NCBI GenBank assembly: GCA_051877575.1
Contig: JBJEJA010000043.1
Span: forward strand, 1-31,541
Length of the DNA stretch: 31,541 bases
Direction: 5' to 3'
Source: UBA2882 sp051877575
GTDB lineage: Bacteria > Bacillota > Clostridia > Lachnospirales > Lachnospiraceae
Shown one piece after another: positions 23,758-31,450 of the stretch; the first letter of the stretch is position 1; the number at the start of each line of letters is the position of its first letter. The notes beneath the pieces are model-generated. The model saw nothing but the letters and a program-made list of their open reading frames with translations. It had not been told where the DNA came from and ran no database searches. The position numbers and the translations under genes were made by a program.

Positions 23758-24752
23758 GGATTCATATTTACTATGGTGGCAGAGGATTAATGGATGATCC
23801 GTCGCTGTTTGTCATCAATAAAATGCAGGAAGTATTGGAAGAATTGAATGTTACGGTCGAGCGGTTCATGCTGGCGGAAATAAAAAATAATATTACAACG
23901 CTTCCGCAGACTTTAAAAAACGCAGACGGAATTATTCTGGCTACGACGGTGGAATGGTACGGAATCGGCGGCTATCTGCAGATGTTTTTGGATGCGTGCT
24001 GGCTTTACGGGGATAAAGAAAAGATCAGTAATATTTACATGTGTCCCATTGTTATGAGTACGACTTACGGAGAACGGGATGCAAAATTAAATCTGTCGGT
24101 GGCATGGGAGATTCTGGGAGGAAAGCCCTGCAGCGGTATCTGCGGTTATATTCCGGATACGTCCATATTGGAAAACAACAAAGAATATATCGGGATTATA
24201 GAGAAAAAAGCAGAAAATATGTATCGTACCATCAACCAGAAGGTAACTTGTCTCCCGGCAAGCAATCAGGCAGTCAACAAAACGGTTGCCATTAATAAAA
24301 ATATCAATCTGACACCCCAGGAGTCCGAGCAGTTATCCCAGTATGCGGCAGACGAATCTTATGTACAGACACAGAAGGAAGATATCAAGGAGCTGGCAAG
24401 TTATTTCAAGGAAATGCTGGGCAGAGATGAAAATGAAGATGAAAAGCTGGCAGAAGCATTTCGAAGCCATTTTAAACCACAGCCGGGGTGTAAGGTGTCT
24501 TATAAAGTGATCATAGAGGGGAAAAAGCTACCTTTGCTTATCAAGGTCAATCTCGGTGAGCTGGAATGCAGTTTCCGGGATGACGGAGAGGGCGATGTCC
24601 TGATCAGTACGGATATGGATACGCTGATGGAGATTACCCGTGGCAGAATGACATTTCAGAGAGCTTTTATGAGTGCCGGAACCATGAAAATCAAAGGGGA
24701 TTTTAAGCTGTTGCGTATGCTGGATCAATTATTTGCATTTATGGAGGTATAA
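23754..24752 (+). CDS. Flavodoxin-fold NAD(P)H-dependent reductase fused to SCP2 domain
   Basis: 332 residues. Residues 1-175 resemble the NADPH-dependent FMN reductase/flavodoxin fold (RIHIYYGGRG at the N-terminus, ADGIILATTVEWYGIGGYLQMFLDA, VMSTTYGERDAK). Residues about 225-332 match SCP2 sterol-carrier domains (FKPQPGCKVSYKVIIEGKKLPLLIKVNLGELECSFRDDGEGDVLISTDMDTLMEI ... GTMKIKGDFKLLRMLDQLF), which bind hydrophobic ligands such as fatty acyl groups. The combination suggests reduction of a lipophilic or bound substrate. The N-terminal phosphate-binding loop is atypical (YGGRGLMDD), so FMN binding is not assured. It overlaps the rhomboid gene by 4 bases and precedes the HIT gene by 3. Confidence 0.82.
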   Translation: MRIHIYYGGRGLMDDPSLFVINKMQEVLEELNVTVERFMLAEIKNNITTLPQTLKNADGIILATTVEWYGIGGYLQMFLDACWLYGDKEKISNIYMCPIVMSTTYGERDAKLNLSVAWEILGGKPCSGICGYIPDTSILENNKEYIGIIEKKAENMYRTINQKVTCLPASNQAVNKTVAINKNINLTPQESEQLSQYAADESYVQTQKEDIKELASYFKEMLGRDENEDEKLAEAFRSHFKPQPGCKVSYKVIIEGKKLPLLIKVNLGELECSFRDDGEGDVLISTDMDTLMEITRGRMTFQRAFMSAGTMKIKGDFKLLRMLDQLFAFMEV

Positions 24753-24755
24753 AAG

Positions 24756-25166
24756 ATGAGGGACGAGAATTGTATTTTTTGTAAAATAGCCAACGGAGAA
24801 ATTCCTTCCAAGGCAATTTATGAGGACGATGATTTTAAGGTTATCTTAGATTTGGGGCCTGCAACAAAAGGTCATGCGCTGATTCTTCCCAAAGAGCATG
24901 CGTCGGATTTGTTCGAATTGCCGGATGAAACCGCATCCAAGGCTTTGGTTCTGGCAAAGAAACTGGGAAAACAGATGAAGGATAACCTGAAAGCGGATGG
25001 ATTGAATCTGATCCAGAATAACGGTGAGGCAGCAGGGCAAACTGTAAAGCATTTCCATTTGCATCTGATTCCTCGTTATGAGAATGACGGACAGCATATT
25101 TTGTGGAATCCGGGAGAAGCGTCACAGGAAGAGCTGGAAGAGGTCAAAAATATTATCTTAGGTTAA
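24756..25166 (+). CDS. HIT family nucleotide hydrolase/transferase
   Basis: Cytoplasmic histidine-triad protein of 136 residues, of the Hint branch, which hydrolyses nucleoside phosphoramidates such as adenylylated lysine. The triad H99-x-H101-x-H103 lies in KHFHLHLIPRY, with H101 the expected nucleophile. C6 and C9 in CIFCKIANGEIP with H48 form the usual N-terminal zinc site. GGAGG lies upstream of the ATG. It is the last gene of the rhomboid operon; no clear terminator is seen in the following 40 bases. Confidence 0.95.
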   Translation: MRDENCIFCKIANGEIPSKAIYEDDDFKVILDLGPATKGHALILPKEHASDLFELPDETASKALVLAKKLGKQMKDNLKADGLNLIQNNGEAAGQTVKHFHLHLIPRYENDGQHILWNPGEASQEELEEVKNIILG

Positions 25167-25204
25167 AAATTCGACAAAATGTATTACTTTTTTTCAGAAA
25201 AGAT

Positions 25205-25233
25205 TTGACAAATGGGTTAGCAAACGCTAACAT
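25205..25233 (+). promoter_or_regulatory. SigA promoter of the metalloregulator gene
   Basis: A perfect TTGACA (25205-25210), a 17-base spacer and TAACAT (25228-25233). The start is predicted near 25240, leaving a leader of about 70 bases before the ATG at 25309. The spacer contains the operator at 25216-25231. Confidence 0.72.
25216..25231. promoter_or_regulatory. Inverted-repeat operator, probably for the DtxR/MntR-type regulator
   Basis: GTTAGC-AAAC-GCTAAC is a perfect 6-base inverted repeat with a 4-base centre, close in style to DtxR/IdeR half-sites (TTAGG.../...CCTAA). It fills the promoter spacer and covers the first four bases of the -10 box, so binding would block RNA polymerase. 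Autoregulation by the gene that follows is the simplest reading. Confidence 0.62.
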
Positions 25234-25308
25234 AAGTGTAGTAACTATTTTATAAACCGTATTGATATGCGGAAGATATTACGGAACAGATGAAAAGGAG
25301 AGATACAT

Positions 25309-25686
25309 ATGCAGGAATCCGGAGAAAATTACTTGGAGACAATATACTTATTGCAGCAGGCGGGGAATGTTGTACATTCCGTTGATGTGGCAAAGGCTTT
25401 GGGATTTTCTAAGCCGAGTGTCAGCAGAGCGATGGGTTTGTTAAAAGACGCACACTACATAGAGGTTGCAAGAAACGGAGAGATTTCCCTGACGAAGACG
25501 GGATTGAAAAAAGCGAAGGATCTCTCATTGAAACGGGAGGCGCTGACCCGGTTTTTGATGATGACCGCCGATGTTTCCCGGGAAACGGCTGAAAAGGATG
25601 CCTGCAAAATGGAACATTTTATTCAGGAAGAGACCTTTCAGGGAGTTTTGAAATTTATGAAACAGGTAGACGAATACGAAGCATGA
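25309..25686 (+). CDS. DtxR/MntR family metal-dependent transcriptional repressor
   Basis: 125 residues. An N-terminal winged helix-turn-helix (about 1-65; SVDVAKALGFSKPSVSRAMGLLKDAHYIEV) is followed by a helical dimerisation and metal-binding domain. C99-x2-E102-H103 (DACKMEHFI) matches the C102/E105/H106 metal ligands of DtxR, and the preceding LTRFL helix is typical. There is no SH3-like third domain, as in MntR. The start has AAGGAG 8 bases upstream. Whether it senses Mn or Fe cannot be told from sequence. An MntP-like protein lies 5 kb downstream, but no GTTAGC-type repeat was noticed there. Confidence 0.92.
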   Translation: MQESGENYLETIYLLQQAGNVVHSVDVAKALGFSKPSVSRAMGLLKDAHYIEVARNGEISLTKTGLKKAKDLSLKREALTRFLMMTADVSRETAEKDACKMEHFIQEETFQGVLKFMKQVDEYEA

Positions 25687-25711
25687 TCGTTTGCCGGTGC
25701 GGAGTGATTAG

Positions 25712-26281
25712 ATGAATGTAAAAGCGGATGTTGAAAAGCTTTTGATGGAAAGTTTTAAAAAGCTTGTTATGACAGTGCCCGTAGAAAAGATTACCATTAA
25801 AGATATCACCGATGAAGCCGGGGTTATCCGACCGACATTTTATAATCATTTTCAAGATAAATACGAGGTTATCGAAAGGATTGTGAATGAAGAGATCCTG
25901 GTTCCGGTCAAACCTTTGTTGGAAAATGAAATGCTTCATGAAGCAATGGTGCTGATTTTTACAAATATCTTAAAGGACAAAGAATTTTATTGCCGCTTAT
26001 CCGGTATGGAAGGACAGAATTCTTTTGCATCCATTGTAAAAAATAGTATTCGGAAATGGCTTTTTGGGTTTATTTCCGTCAAGGTTGGGACAAAAAAATT
26101 CAAAAGTGCCTGGCTGACACCGGAAAGAGTCTCGGACTATTATGCACAATCCATGAGTTTTGTGGTATTGGAATGGATTGCATCGGGGATGACCATATCT
26201 CCTGCAGAAGTGGCAGAGATTTATCATTATATCATGACCAGATCCATGGAAGATATATTGCAGGAATTGGAAGAGGGCTGA
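25712..26281 (+). CDS. TetR/AcrR family transcriptional regulator
   Basis: 189 residues. The N-terminal helix-turn-helix (about 1-55; KITIKDITDEAGVIRPTFYNHFQDKYEVIERIV) is classical TetR, and the C-terminal ligand and dimer domain is of the short Firmicutes type. It starts 25 bases after the metalloregulator gene, with CGGAG upstream. The MMPL transporter operon lies just downstream, with a perfect 20-base inverted repeat in between, the usual arrangement for a local repressor of an efflux or lipid-export system. The ligand is unknown. Confidence 0.9.
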   Translation: MNVKADVEKLLMESFKKLVMTVPVEKITIKDITDEAGVIRPTFYNHFQDKYEVIERIVNEEILVPVKPLLENEMLHEAMVLIFTNILKDKEFYCRLSGMEGQNSFASIVKNSIRKWLFGFISVKVGTKKFKSAWLTPERVSDYYAQSMSFVVLEWIASGMTISPAEVAEIYHYIMTRSMEDILQELEEG

Positions 26282-26328
26282 AGGTGCGGAATATAGTGCC
26301 AAAACGGCAAAAGTGTCTGAATTAAATA

Positions 26329-26348
26329 TACAAATCAGTCAATTTGTA
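26329..26348. promoter_or_regulatory. Perfect inverted repeat, candidate TetR-family operator
   Basis: TACAAAT-CAGTCA-ATTTGTA: 7-base arms with a 6-base centre, 20 bases in all, between the tetR stop and the MMPL gene. Length and symmetry suit a TetR-family site. A TTGACA (26358-26363) begins 10 bases later, so a protein bound here would sit just upstream of the likely MMPL promoter. Confidence 0.58.
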
Positions 26349-26369
26349 GTTTTTACATTGACATCGGGA

Positions 26370-26405
26370 AGAGATTGGATATTCAAATATCCGGTCTCTT
26401 TTTTT
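26370..26405 (+). terminator. Terminator between tetR and the MMPL gene
   Basis: AGAGATTGGATAT pairs with ATATCCGGTCTCT (two T-G pairs) and is followed by seven T residues. It ends the regulator transcript. A possible promoter (TTGACA at 26358, weak TATTCA at 26380) overlaps it; transcripts from there would begin inside the hairpin and escape it. Confidence 0.88.
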
Positions 26406-26485
26406 ATACTTCAAAGCAACGAATAAATCAGACGGCAACCGAAAATCGGAAAAAGTTGCCGGCAAAAAGAAAAGAGTTGAGGAAC

Positions 26486-28552
26486 ATGAAAAAATTCGGC
26501 GAATGGATCGTAAAGCACAAAGTGCTGATTTTTATATTGTCGCTGCTGCTTTTGATCCCTTCCGCGATCGGGTATGTTAATACCCGGATCAATTATGACA
26601 TTTTATCCTATCTTCCCGGAGATATTGAAACCATGGAAGGGCAGGATATTCTGGAGAAAGAGTTCGGGACGGGAGCGTTCTCCATGGTTGTGGTAGAGGG
26701 CATGCCGTATAAAGATGTGGCCGCGCTGAAAGAAAAAATGGAGGGTGTGGAGCATGTAAAATCTGTTATCTGGTATGACTCGGTTGCGGATCTGTCCGTT
26801 CCGGTAGAGTTGCTTCCCGATGAATTGTCGGAAGCATTCAATCATGAGGATGCGACCATGATGGCTGTCTTGTTTGATACGACCATGTCGGCAGATGAGA
26901 CCATGGACGCCATTGAGGAGCTTCGGACGATTACCGGAGAGAGCTGTTTTATCAGCGGGATGTCGGCCGTCGTAACGGATACAAAAAATCTATCCAACAG
27001 AGAGACACCGATCTATGTACTGATTGCCGTTGTTTTGTCTGCCGTTGTGCTCTCGCTGACAATGGACTCCTATATCATTCCTTTGTTTTTCCTCTTAAGC
27101 ATCGGAATGGCAATTGTATACAATTTGGGCAGCAATGTATTTTTGGGAGAAATCTCTTATGTGACACAGGCTCTGGCAGCGGTTCTGCAGTTGGGTGTAA
27201 CAATGGACTATTCTATTTTCTTATGGCACAGTTACCAGGAAAACAAAGAGAAACTTCCGGATAAAGATGAAGCTATGGCAGAAGCCATTGCGGCTACTTT
27301 CTCATCTGTTGTGGGAAGCTCCGTAACCACGGTTGCAGGGTTTATTGCTCTTTGCTTTATGAGTTTTACTTTAGGACTTGATCTTGGCATTGTCATGGCA
27401 AAAGGAGTTATTTTCGGCGTGATCGGATGTATCACGATTTTACCTTCCATGATCATGATTTTTGATAAGGCGATTGAAAAGACAAAACATAAGCCGATCA
27501 TTCCCCGGTTGAAAATTTCCAGGTTTGTTGTCAAACATTATGTATTGATTTTGATCGTATTTGCCCTCCTGTGGATACCTGCAGTGATCGGGTACAAAGG
27601 GACGGATGTTTATTACAATCTGGACTCCACACTTCCGGAGGATTTGCCGAGTATCATGGCAAACAACAAGCTGAATGATGATTTCAATATGAATACCACA
27701 CATATCGTTTTGATAGACAGCAGCTTAAGTGCCAAAGAACAAAAGGCAATGGTAGATGAAATACAGGCTGTGGATGGTGTAAAAGCCGTACTCGGTAAGT
27801 CATCCATTCTCGGGCCGGCTTTTCCGGAGGATATGATACCCGAGGAATATCTGGAAGATATTCAAAATGAAAACTGGCAGATGATGATGGTTACTTCCGA
27901 ATATAAAGTCGCTTCCGATGAAGTAAACCGACAATGTGATGAGCTGAATGCGATTATAAAGAGCTATGATCCGGACGGAATGCTCATCGGCGAGGCTCCC
28001 TGTACCAAGGATCTGATTACCATAACGGATAAGGATTTTAAGGTCGTCAGTGCGGTGTCTATCGGGGTTATATTTGTCATTATCCTGATTGTATTTAAAT
28101 CGGTTTCGCTGCCGGTTTTGCTGGTAGCTACCATTGAATTTGCGATTTTTGTCAATATGGGAATTCCTTATTATACAGGAACGGTTGTTCCGTTCATTGC
28201 ATCTATCGTTATCGGAACCATTCAATTGGGATCCACGGTTGATTATGCAATACTGATGACGACCCGTTACCAAAGGGAGCGGGCAGCGGGAGCAGCCAGG
28301 AAGGATGCGGTATTTACGGCGCATCAGGCAAGTGTGCAATCTATAATGGTCAGTGCATTCAGTTTCTTTGCGGCAACTTTCGGAGTAGGAATGTATTCGG
28401 ATATTGATATGATCAGTTCGCTCTGTAATCTGATGGCAAGGGGCGCATTGATCAGTATGGTTACGGTGCTTTTGGTATTACCGGCATTGTATATGGTATT
28501 TGACAAAGTAATCTGTGTGACAAGTTATCATTTTTTAGGAAATAAAAGGTGA
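26486..28552 (+). CDS. MMPL/RND family transporter
   Basis: Membrane transporter of 688 residues, of the resistance-nodulation-division superfamily, MMPL branch, which typically exports lipids or hydrophobic compounds using the proton gradient. The duplicated RND layout is clear. An N-terminal helix (VLIFILSLLLLIPSAIGYV) and an outer loop (YLPGDIETMEGQDILEKEFGTGAFSMVVVEG) lead into a membrane bundle (GVTMDYSIFLWHSYQENKE). The second half repeats this (VLILIVFALLWIPAVIGYKG ... LGSTVDYAILMTTRYQRER). The paired MDYSIF and VDYAIL aspartates are the expected proton-relay residues. The ATG at 26486 has GAGG 5 bases upstream; an earlier in-frame ATG at 26375 is inside the terminator. It lies 19 bases before the LxxG-repeat gene. 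Confidence 0.93.
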   Translation: MKKFGEWIVKHKVLIFILSLLLLIPSAIGYVNTRINYDILSYLPGDIETMEGQDILEKEFGTGAFSMVVVEGMPYKDVAALKEKMEGVEHVKSVIWYDSVADLSVPVELLPDELSEAFNHEDATMMAVLFDTTMSADETMDAIEELRTITGESCFISGMSAVVTDTKNLSNRETPIYVLIAVVLSAVVLSLTMDSYIIPLFFLLSIGMAIVYNLGSNVFLGEISYVTQALAAVLQLGVTMDYSIFLWHSYQENKEKLPDKDEAMAEAIAATFSSVVGSSVTTVAGFIALCFMSFTLGLDLGIVMAKGVIFGVIGCITILPSMIMIFDKAIEKTKHKPIIPRLKISRFVVKHYVLILIVFALLWIPAVIGYKGTDVYYNLDSTLPEDLPSIMANNKLNDDFNMNTTHIVLIDSSLSAKEQKAMVDEIQAVDGVKAVLGKSSILGPAFPEDMIPEEYLEDIQNENWQMMMVTSEYKVASDEVNRQCDELNAIIKSYDPDGMLIGEAPCTKDLITITDKDFKVVSAVSIGVIFVIILIVFKSVSLPVLLVATIEFAIFVNMGIPYYTGTVVPFIASIVIGTIQLGSTVDYAILMTTRYQRERAAGAARKDAVFTAHQASVQSIMVSAFSFFAATFGVGMYSDIDMISSLCNLMARGALISMVTVLLVLPALYMVFDKVICVTSYHFLGNKR

Positions 28553-28571
28553 AATCAGAGGAGGAATTAGC

Positions 28572-30521
28572 ATGAAAAACGGAAAAAATATCAAAAGAGC
28601 AGCCTGTCTCGGTCTGGCATTGGCAGTTTTTGCAACAACGGCAGATGCACATATGGTTATGGCAACGACAGAGGCAGAATACGAGGAAACAGAACAGGAT
28701 TTGCTGACAGAGGTTGTGATCCATGAAACCGGAGACAGCGGAAAAGAAGCGGACAAAGAAGAAACCGTTTATCTGATCACGGATGCAGCCGGAAATACAC
28801 AGGAAACAATAGTCAGTGACTGGTTAAAAAATAAGAACGGCTCTGCTCAGATAGAAGATGCAACAAATCTTTCCAATATAGAGAACGTAAAGGGCGATGA
28901 AACATTTACGCAAGGTGAAAGCGGAAATATTACATGGAATGCCGCAGGTTCGGATATTTATTATCAGGGAACAACAGCTCAGGCTTCTCCCATTGATATT
29001 AAAATTACCTATTATCTGGACGGGCAGGAGATTTCTCCGGAAAATCTGGCAGGAAAAAGCGGCAGGGTAACCATTCGCCTGGATTACCAAAACAATGCAA
29101 AGGAGAAAGTGATCATAGGAGGAGAAGAGGAAGAGATTTATGTGCCTTTTACAGTCGTCAGCGGAATGCTTCTTCCTGTGGATACTTTCTCCAATGTGGA
29201 AGTGACCAACGGCAAAATGGTATCTGACGGAAACAGAAACATCGTTGTGGGTGTAGCAATGCCGGGATTGAGGGAGAGTATCGATCCGGACGGGAAGCTT
29301 GCAGAAACAGAAAGCAGTCTGAAAATTCCGGAATATGTGGAAGTGACTGCAGATGTGAAAGATTTTGCACTGGATATGACGTTATCCGTAGCGATGCCCG
29401 ATATTTTATCCGATTTTGAATTTTCCGATACCATTGATCTGACAGAACTGGAAGATTCCATGAATGAATTAAACGATGCATCTACACAGCTGGTAGACGG
29501 AACCGGCAGCCTGAAGGAAGGAACGGATACGTTGGAAAAAGGAACCGGAGAATTAAAGAGCGGAGCAAGTGCACTGGATAGCGGAATTTCGCAGTATACA
29601 GCCGGTGTTTCCGAATTGACGGGCGGGCTGAGCCAGTTGAAAAGCGGTTCTGCCAGTCTGGCAGGAGGAGCGGCTCAGGTCAGTGAGGGTGTCAATACAT
29701 TGTCTGCGGCATTAAACGGAATGACAACGGCATTAGCTGAAAATATCCGGACCCAGACGGCAAATCAGGCGGCTTGTCAGGCTGCAGTGCAGACAGATCA
29801 GGCAGCGGTAGCCAATGAATTGACCGCTTATACAAGTAATGTGGCAAACACGGCAGCGAATACGGCGGCACAGGTGGCAGCGCAGGTTGTACTTAACGAC
29901 GTAACGGCGGCACTTGCACAGGGGCAGCAGCCGGATCAGGCAGCGATTATGGCACATGTACAGGCAGAAGTGGCAAACGCAGTTCCCGGAGCAGTAAGCG
30001 CCGTATCCTCCGAGGGCGTGCAGGCGGCAATCGGAACATTGGCAACGGACAGCGGTAATCTGGGAGGTGCTACAGGTGCACTGACAGCGTTAAATACGAT
30101 TAACAGTCAGGCGGATCTCTCACAGCTCCCCACGCTGGTTCAGGGAGCACAGGATGTGGCAAACGGTGCGGCAACGCTGGATGCGGGCATTCAGACGGCA
30201 TTGAACGGCGCCAATACGTTAAACGGTTCTTCACAGGCATTAAAGGACGGCAGCAGTCAGCTGGCGGCAGGAACGGATAAGCTTGCGGCGGGTGCGACAG
30301 AGCTGTCTCAGGGAGCAGGTGAATTGAAGGATGGTATGATACAATTTGATGAAGAGGGAATCCAAAAACTGACAAGTGCTTTGGATGGTGATGTATCCAC
30401 TGTCATAGACAGAATCGATGCGGTATTTGCTGCAGGAAATGATTATGCTACCTTTACAAAGCTGGCAGACGGGCAGGAAGGCCGGGTTAAATTTATCATC
30501 CGTACCGGCAGTGTGAAGTAG
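28572..30521 (+). CDS. Secreted protein with X-X-X-Leu-X-X-Gly heptad repeats
   Basis: 649 residues. A signal peptide (basic KNGKNIKRA, hydrophobic core, probable cut near residue 31 at MVMA) precedes an acidic linker and a beta-rich domain (about 100-300). Residues about 300-390 and 545-610 are heptad helices of the LxxG type (LVDGTGSLKEGTDTLEKGTG; ALKDGSSQLAAGTDKLAAG), as in YhgE/Pip-like proteins. Between them is an Ala/Gln-rich stretch (about 390-480). No C-terminal membrane helix or LPxTG anchor is seen. It has GAGGAGG upstream and follows the MMPL gene, so it likely works outside the cell with that transporter, since some Gram-positive MMPL proteins carry these repeats fused. This partnership is inferred. 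Confidence 0.83.
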   Translation: MKNGKNIKRAACLGLALAVFATTADAHMVMATTEAEYEETEQDLLTEVVIHETGDSGKEADKEETVYLITDAAGNTQETIVSDWLKNKNGSAQIEDATNLSNIENVKGDETFTQGESGNITWNAAGSDIYYQGTTAQASPIDIKITYYLDGQEISPENLAGKSGRVTIRLDYQNNAKEKVIIGGEEEEIYVPFTVVSGMLLPVDTFSNVEVTNGKMVSDGNRNIVVGVAMPGLRESIDPDGKLAETESSLKIPEYVEVTADVKDFALDMTLSVAMPDILSDFEFSDTIDLTELEDSMNELNDASTQLVDGTGSLKEGTDTLEKGTGELKSGASALDSGISQYTAGVSELTGGLSQLKSGSASLAGGAAQVSEGVNTLSAALNGMTTALAENIRTQTANQAACQAAVQTDQAAVANELTAYTSNVANTAANTAAQVAAQVVLNDVTAALAQGQQPDQAAIMAHVQAEVANAVPGAVSAVSSEGVQAAIGTLATDSGNLGGATGALTALNTINSQADLSQLPTLVQGAQDVANGAATLDAGIQTALNGANTLNGSSQALKDGSSQLAAGTDKLAAGATELSQGAGELKDGMIQFDEEGIQKLTSALDGDVSTVIDRIDAVFAAGNDYATFTKLADGQEGRVKFIIRTGSVK

Positions 30522-30529
30522 GTGAAAAC

Positions 30530-31102
30530 ATGGTTCTTGTAATGATTGGGCTCGGCCTCGCTACCTATTTATACGGGACAGCGGTCTGCAAGGGGGCATT
30601 GCTGGCCAGCATGGATCAAAAACAGGTGGCTTTTTCTCTGGGCATTCCGGCCCTCTGGCAGATAGTCGTCCTTGCAATCGGTAATTTTGCGGCAATCGGA
30701 TTGCACACCATGAATATTACCAAAAGTGAATATCCCATAAATGCATTTATCGGTCTGATGATCTTTGGGGTTATGGCGGTCAGGATACTGATACGTGCGT
30801 TAAAAAATGAGCCGGTTGAAGAAAGGCGGATGGAAAGTAAGGATTTTTACAGATCCATGTTCGGACTTTGCATGGCAGTGGGATTTTATATCTTTTTAAC
30901 CGGCTTTGCTTTTGGTCTTTTGCAGACAGATATTTGGAAGGAATTGTTTGTTCTTGTGGGATTTTCCGCTGTGGGCCTGCTGGGCGGATTATATGTGGGT
31001 TACCGCTTCGGTTACGGACAGAGAAACGGAGCGTATGTGCTGGGTGGGATTTTTCTCATGATCGGAACGGTCCTTCTGTTCTTACAGTATTTTATATCCT
31101 GA
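30530..31102 (+). CDS. MntP-like (manganese efflux family-related) membrane protein
   Basis: 190 residues with six predicted helices in two halves joined by a basic loop (RALKNEPVEERRMESKDF). Both halves resemble MntP: the first has IGLGLATYLYGTAVCKGALLAS and WQIVVLAIGNFAAIGLH, the second FLTGFAFGLLQTDIWKELFVLVGFSAVGLLGGLYVGYRFG. MntP proteins carry a conserved Asp early in each half (SMDAFAVS, SIDALAVG types). Here those positions read ATYLYGTA and FLTGFAFG, with no acid, so manganese transport by the known mechanism is doubtful. It lies 8 bases after the LxxG gene, with AGGTG upstream, as last gene of the MMPL operon. Confidence 0.7.
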   Translation: MVLVMIGLGLATYLYGTAVCKGALLASMDQKQVAFSLGIPALWQIVVLAIGNFAAIGLHTMNITKSEYPINAFIGLMIFGVMAVRILIRALKNEPVEERRMESKDFYRSMFGLCMAVGFYIFLTGFAFGLLQTDIWKELFVLVGFSAVGLLGGLYVGYRFGYGQRNGAYVLGGIFLMIGTVLLFLQYFIS

Positions 31103-31109
31103 TTATGAC

Positions 31110-31138
31110 TTGACAAAAACAATGATATTATTTACAAT
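31110..31138 (+). promoter_or_regulatory. SigA promoter of the T-box transcript
   Basis: A perfect TTGACA (31110-31115), a 17-base spacer and TACAAT (31133-31138) put the start near 31145, directly ahead of the T-box stem I. Confidence 0.85.
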
Positions 31139-31144
31139 TTGTTT

Positions 31145-31449
31145 GATTTGAAGTAAAAATACTACAATTAAAGGCAATGACCGGAACAAGTAAGATATAA
31201 GGAAACGCACAGAAAGCTGCCGGCTGATGAGAGGCGCGCGGGAAGCTATATCCGAATACATCCGACAGCTGCACACCGAAGATTTCCGGAAGAACGGAGA
31301 TGAGTAGGCTGTGACGGAGGATAACCGTTAACGTATCGGCGTATACCCGCAGGTGTACGTAATGAGGCAGAAAGCGTGAGCTTTTTGTGAAGACAGGTGG
31401 TAACACGGGATTTTACCCGTCCTTTCAGAAACGGAAGGACGGGTTTTTT
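31145..31449 (+). ncRNA. T-box leader (tRNA-sensing riboswitch), specifier probably UAC (Tyr)
   Basis: Transcriptional attenuator that reads uncharged tRNA. The hallmark AGGTGGTAACACGGG (31395-31409) is the T-box sequence. ACGGG there can pair with CCCGT (31416-31420) as antiterminator, which otherwise joins the terminator. Stem I is recognisable from AAGTAAGATATA (S-turn and helix), the AGAAAGC bulge and the GGCTGATGAGA apical loop. GATATA (31194-31199) pairs with TATATC (31247-31252), and the specifier loop follows as CGAA-UAC-A. Aligned with the glyQS leader, UAC followed by a purine is the best specifier, pointing to Tyr; ACA (Thr) is the alternative. The regulated gene is outside the window. 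Confidence 0.9.
31416..31449 (+). terminator. T-box regulated terminator
   Basis: CCCGTCCTT (31416-31424) pairs perfectly with AAGGACGGG (31435-31443) around a 10-base loop, followed by TTTTTT. The 5' arm is shared with the antiterminator. Confidence 0.92.
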
Positions 31450-31450
31450 G

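Noticed and set aside
26375..26485. An N-terminal extension of the MMPL protein from ATG 26375
   Set aside because: That ATG is inside the terminator stem, and the extension is polar and unlike the family, whose proteins begin just before the first membrane helix.
29700..30000. A DNA tandem repeat in the Ala/Gln-rich part of the LxxG protein gene
   Set aside because: The repetition is at protein level (Ala, Gln, Val); codons vary and no exact DNA unit repeats.
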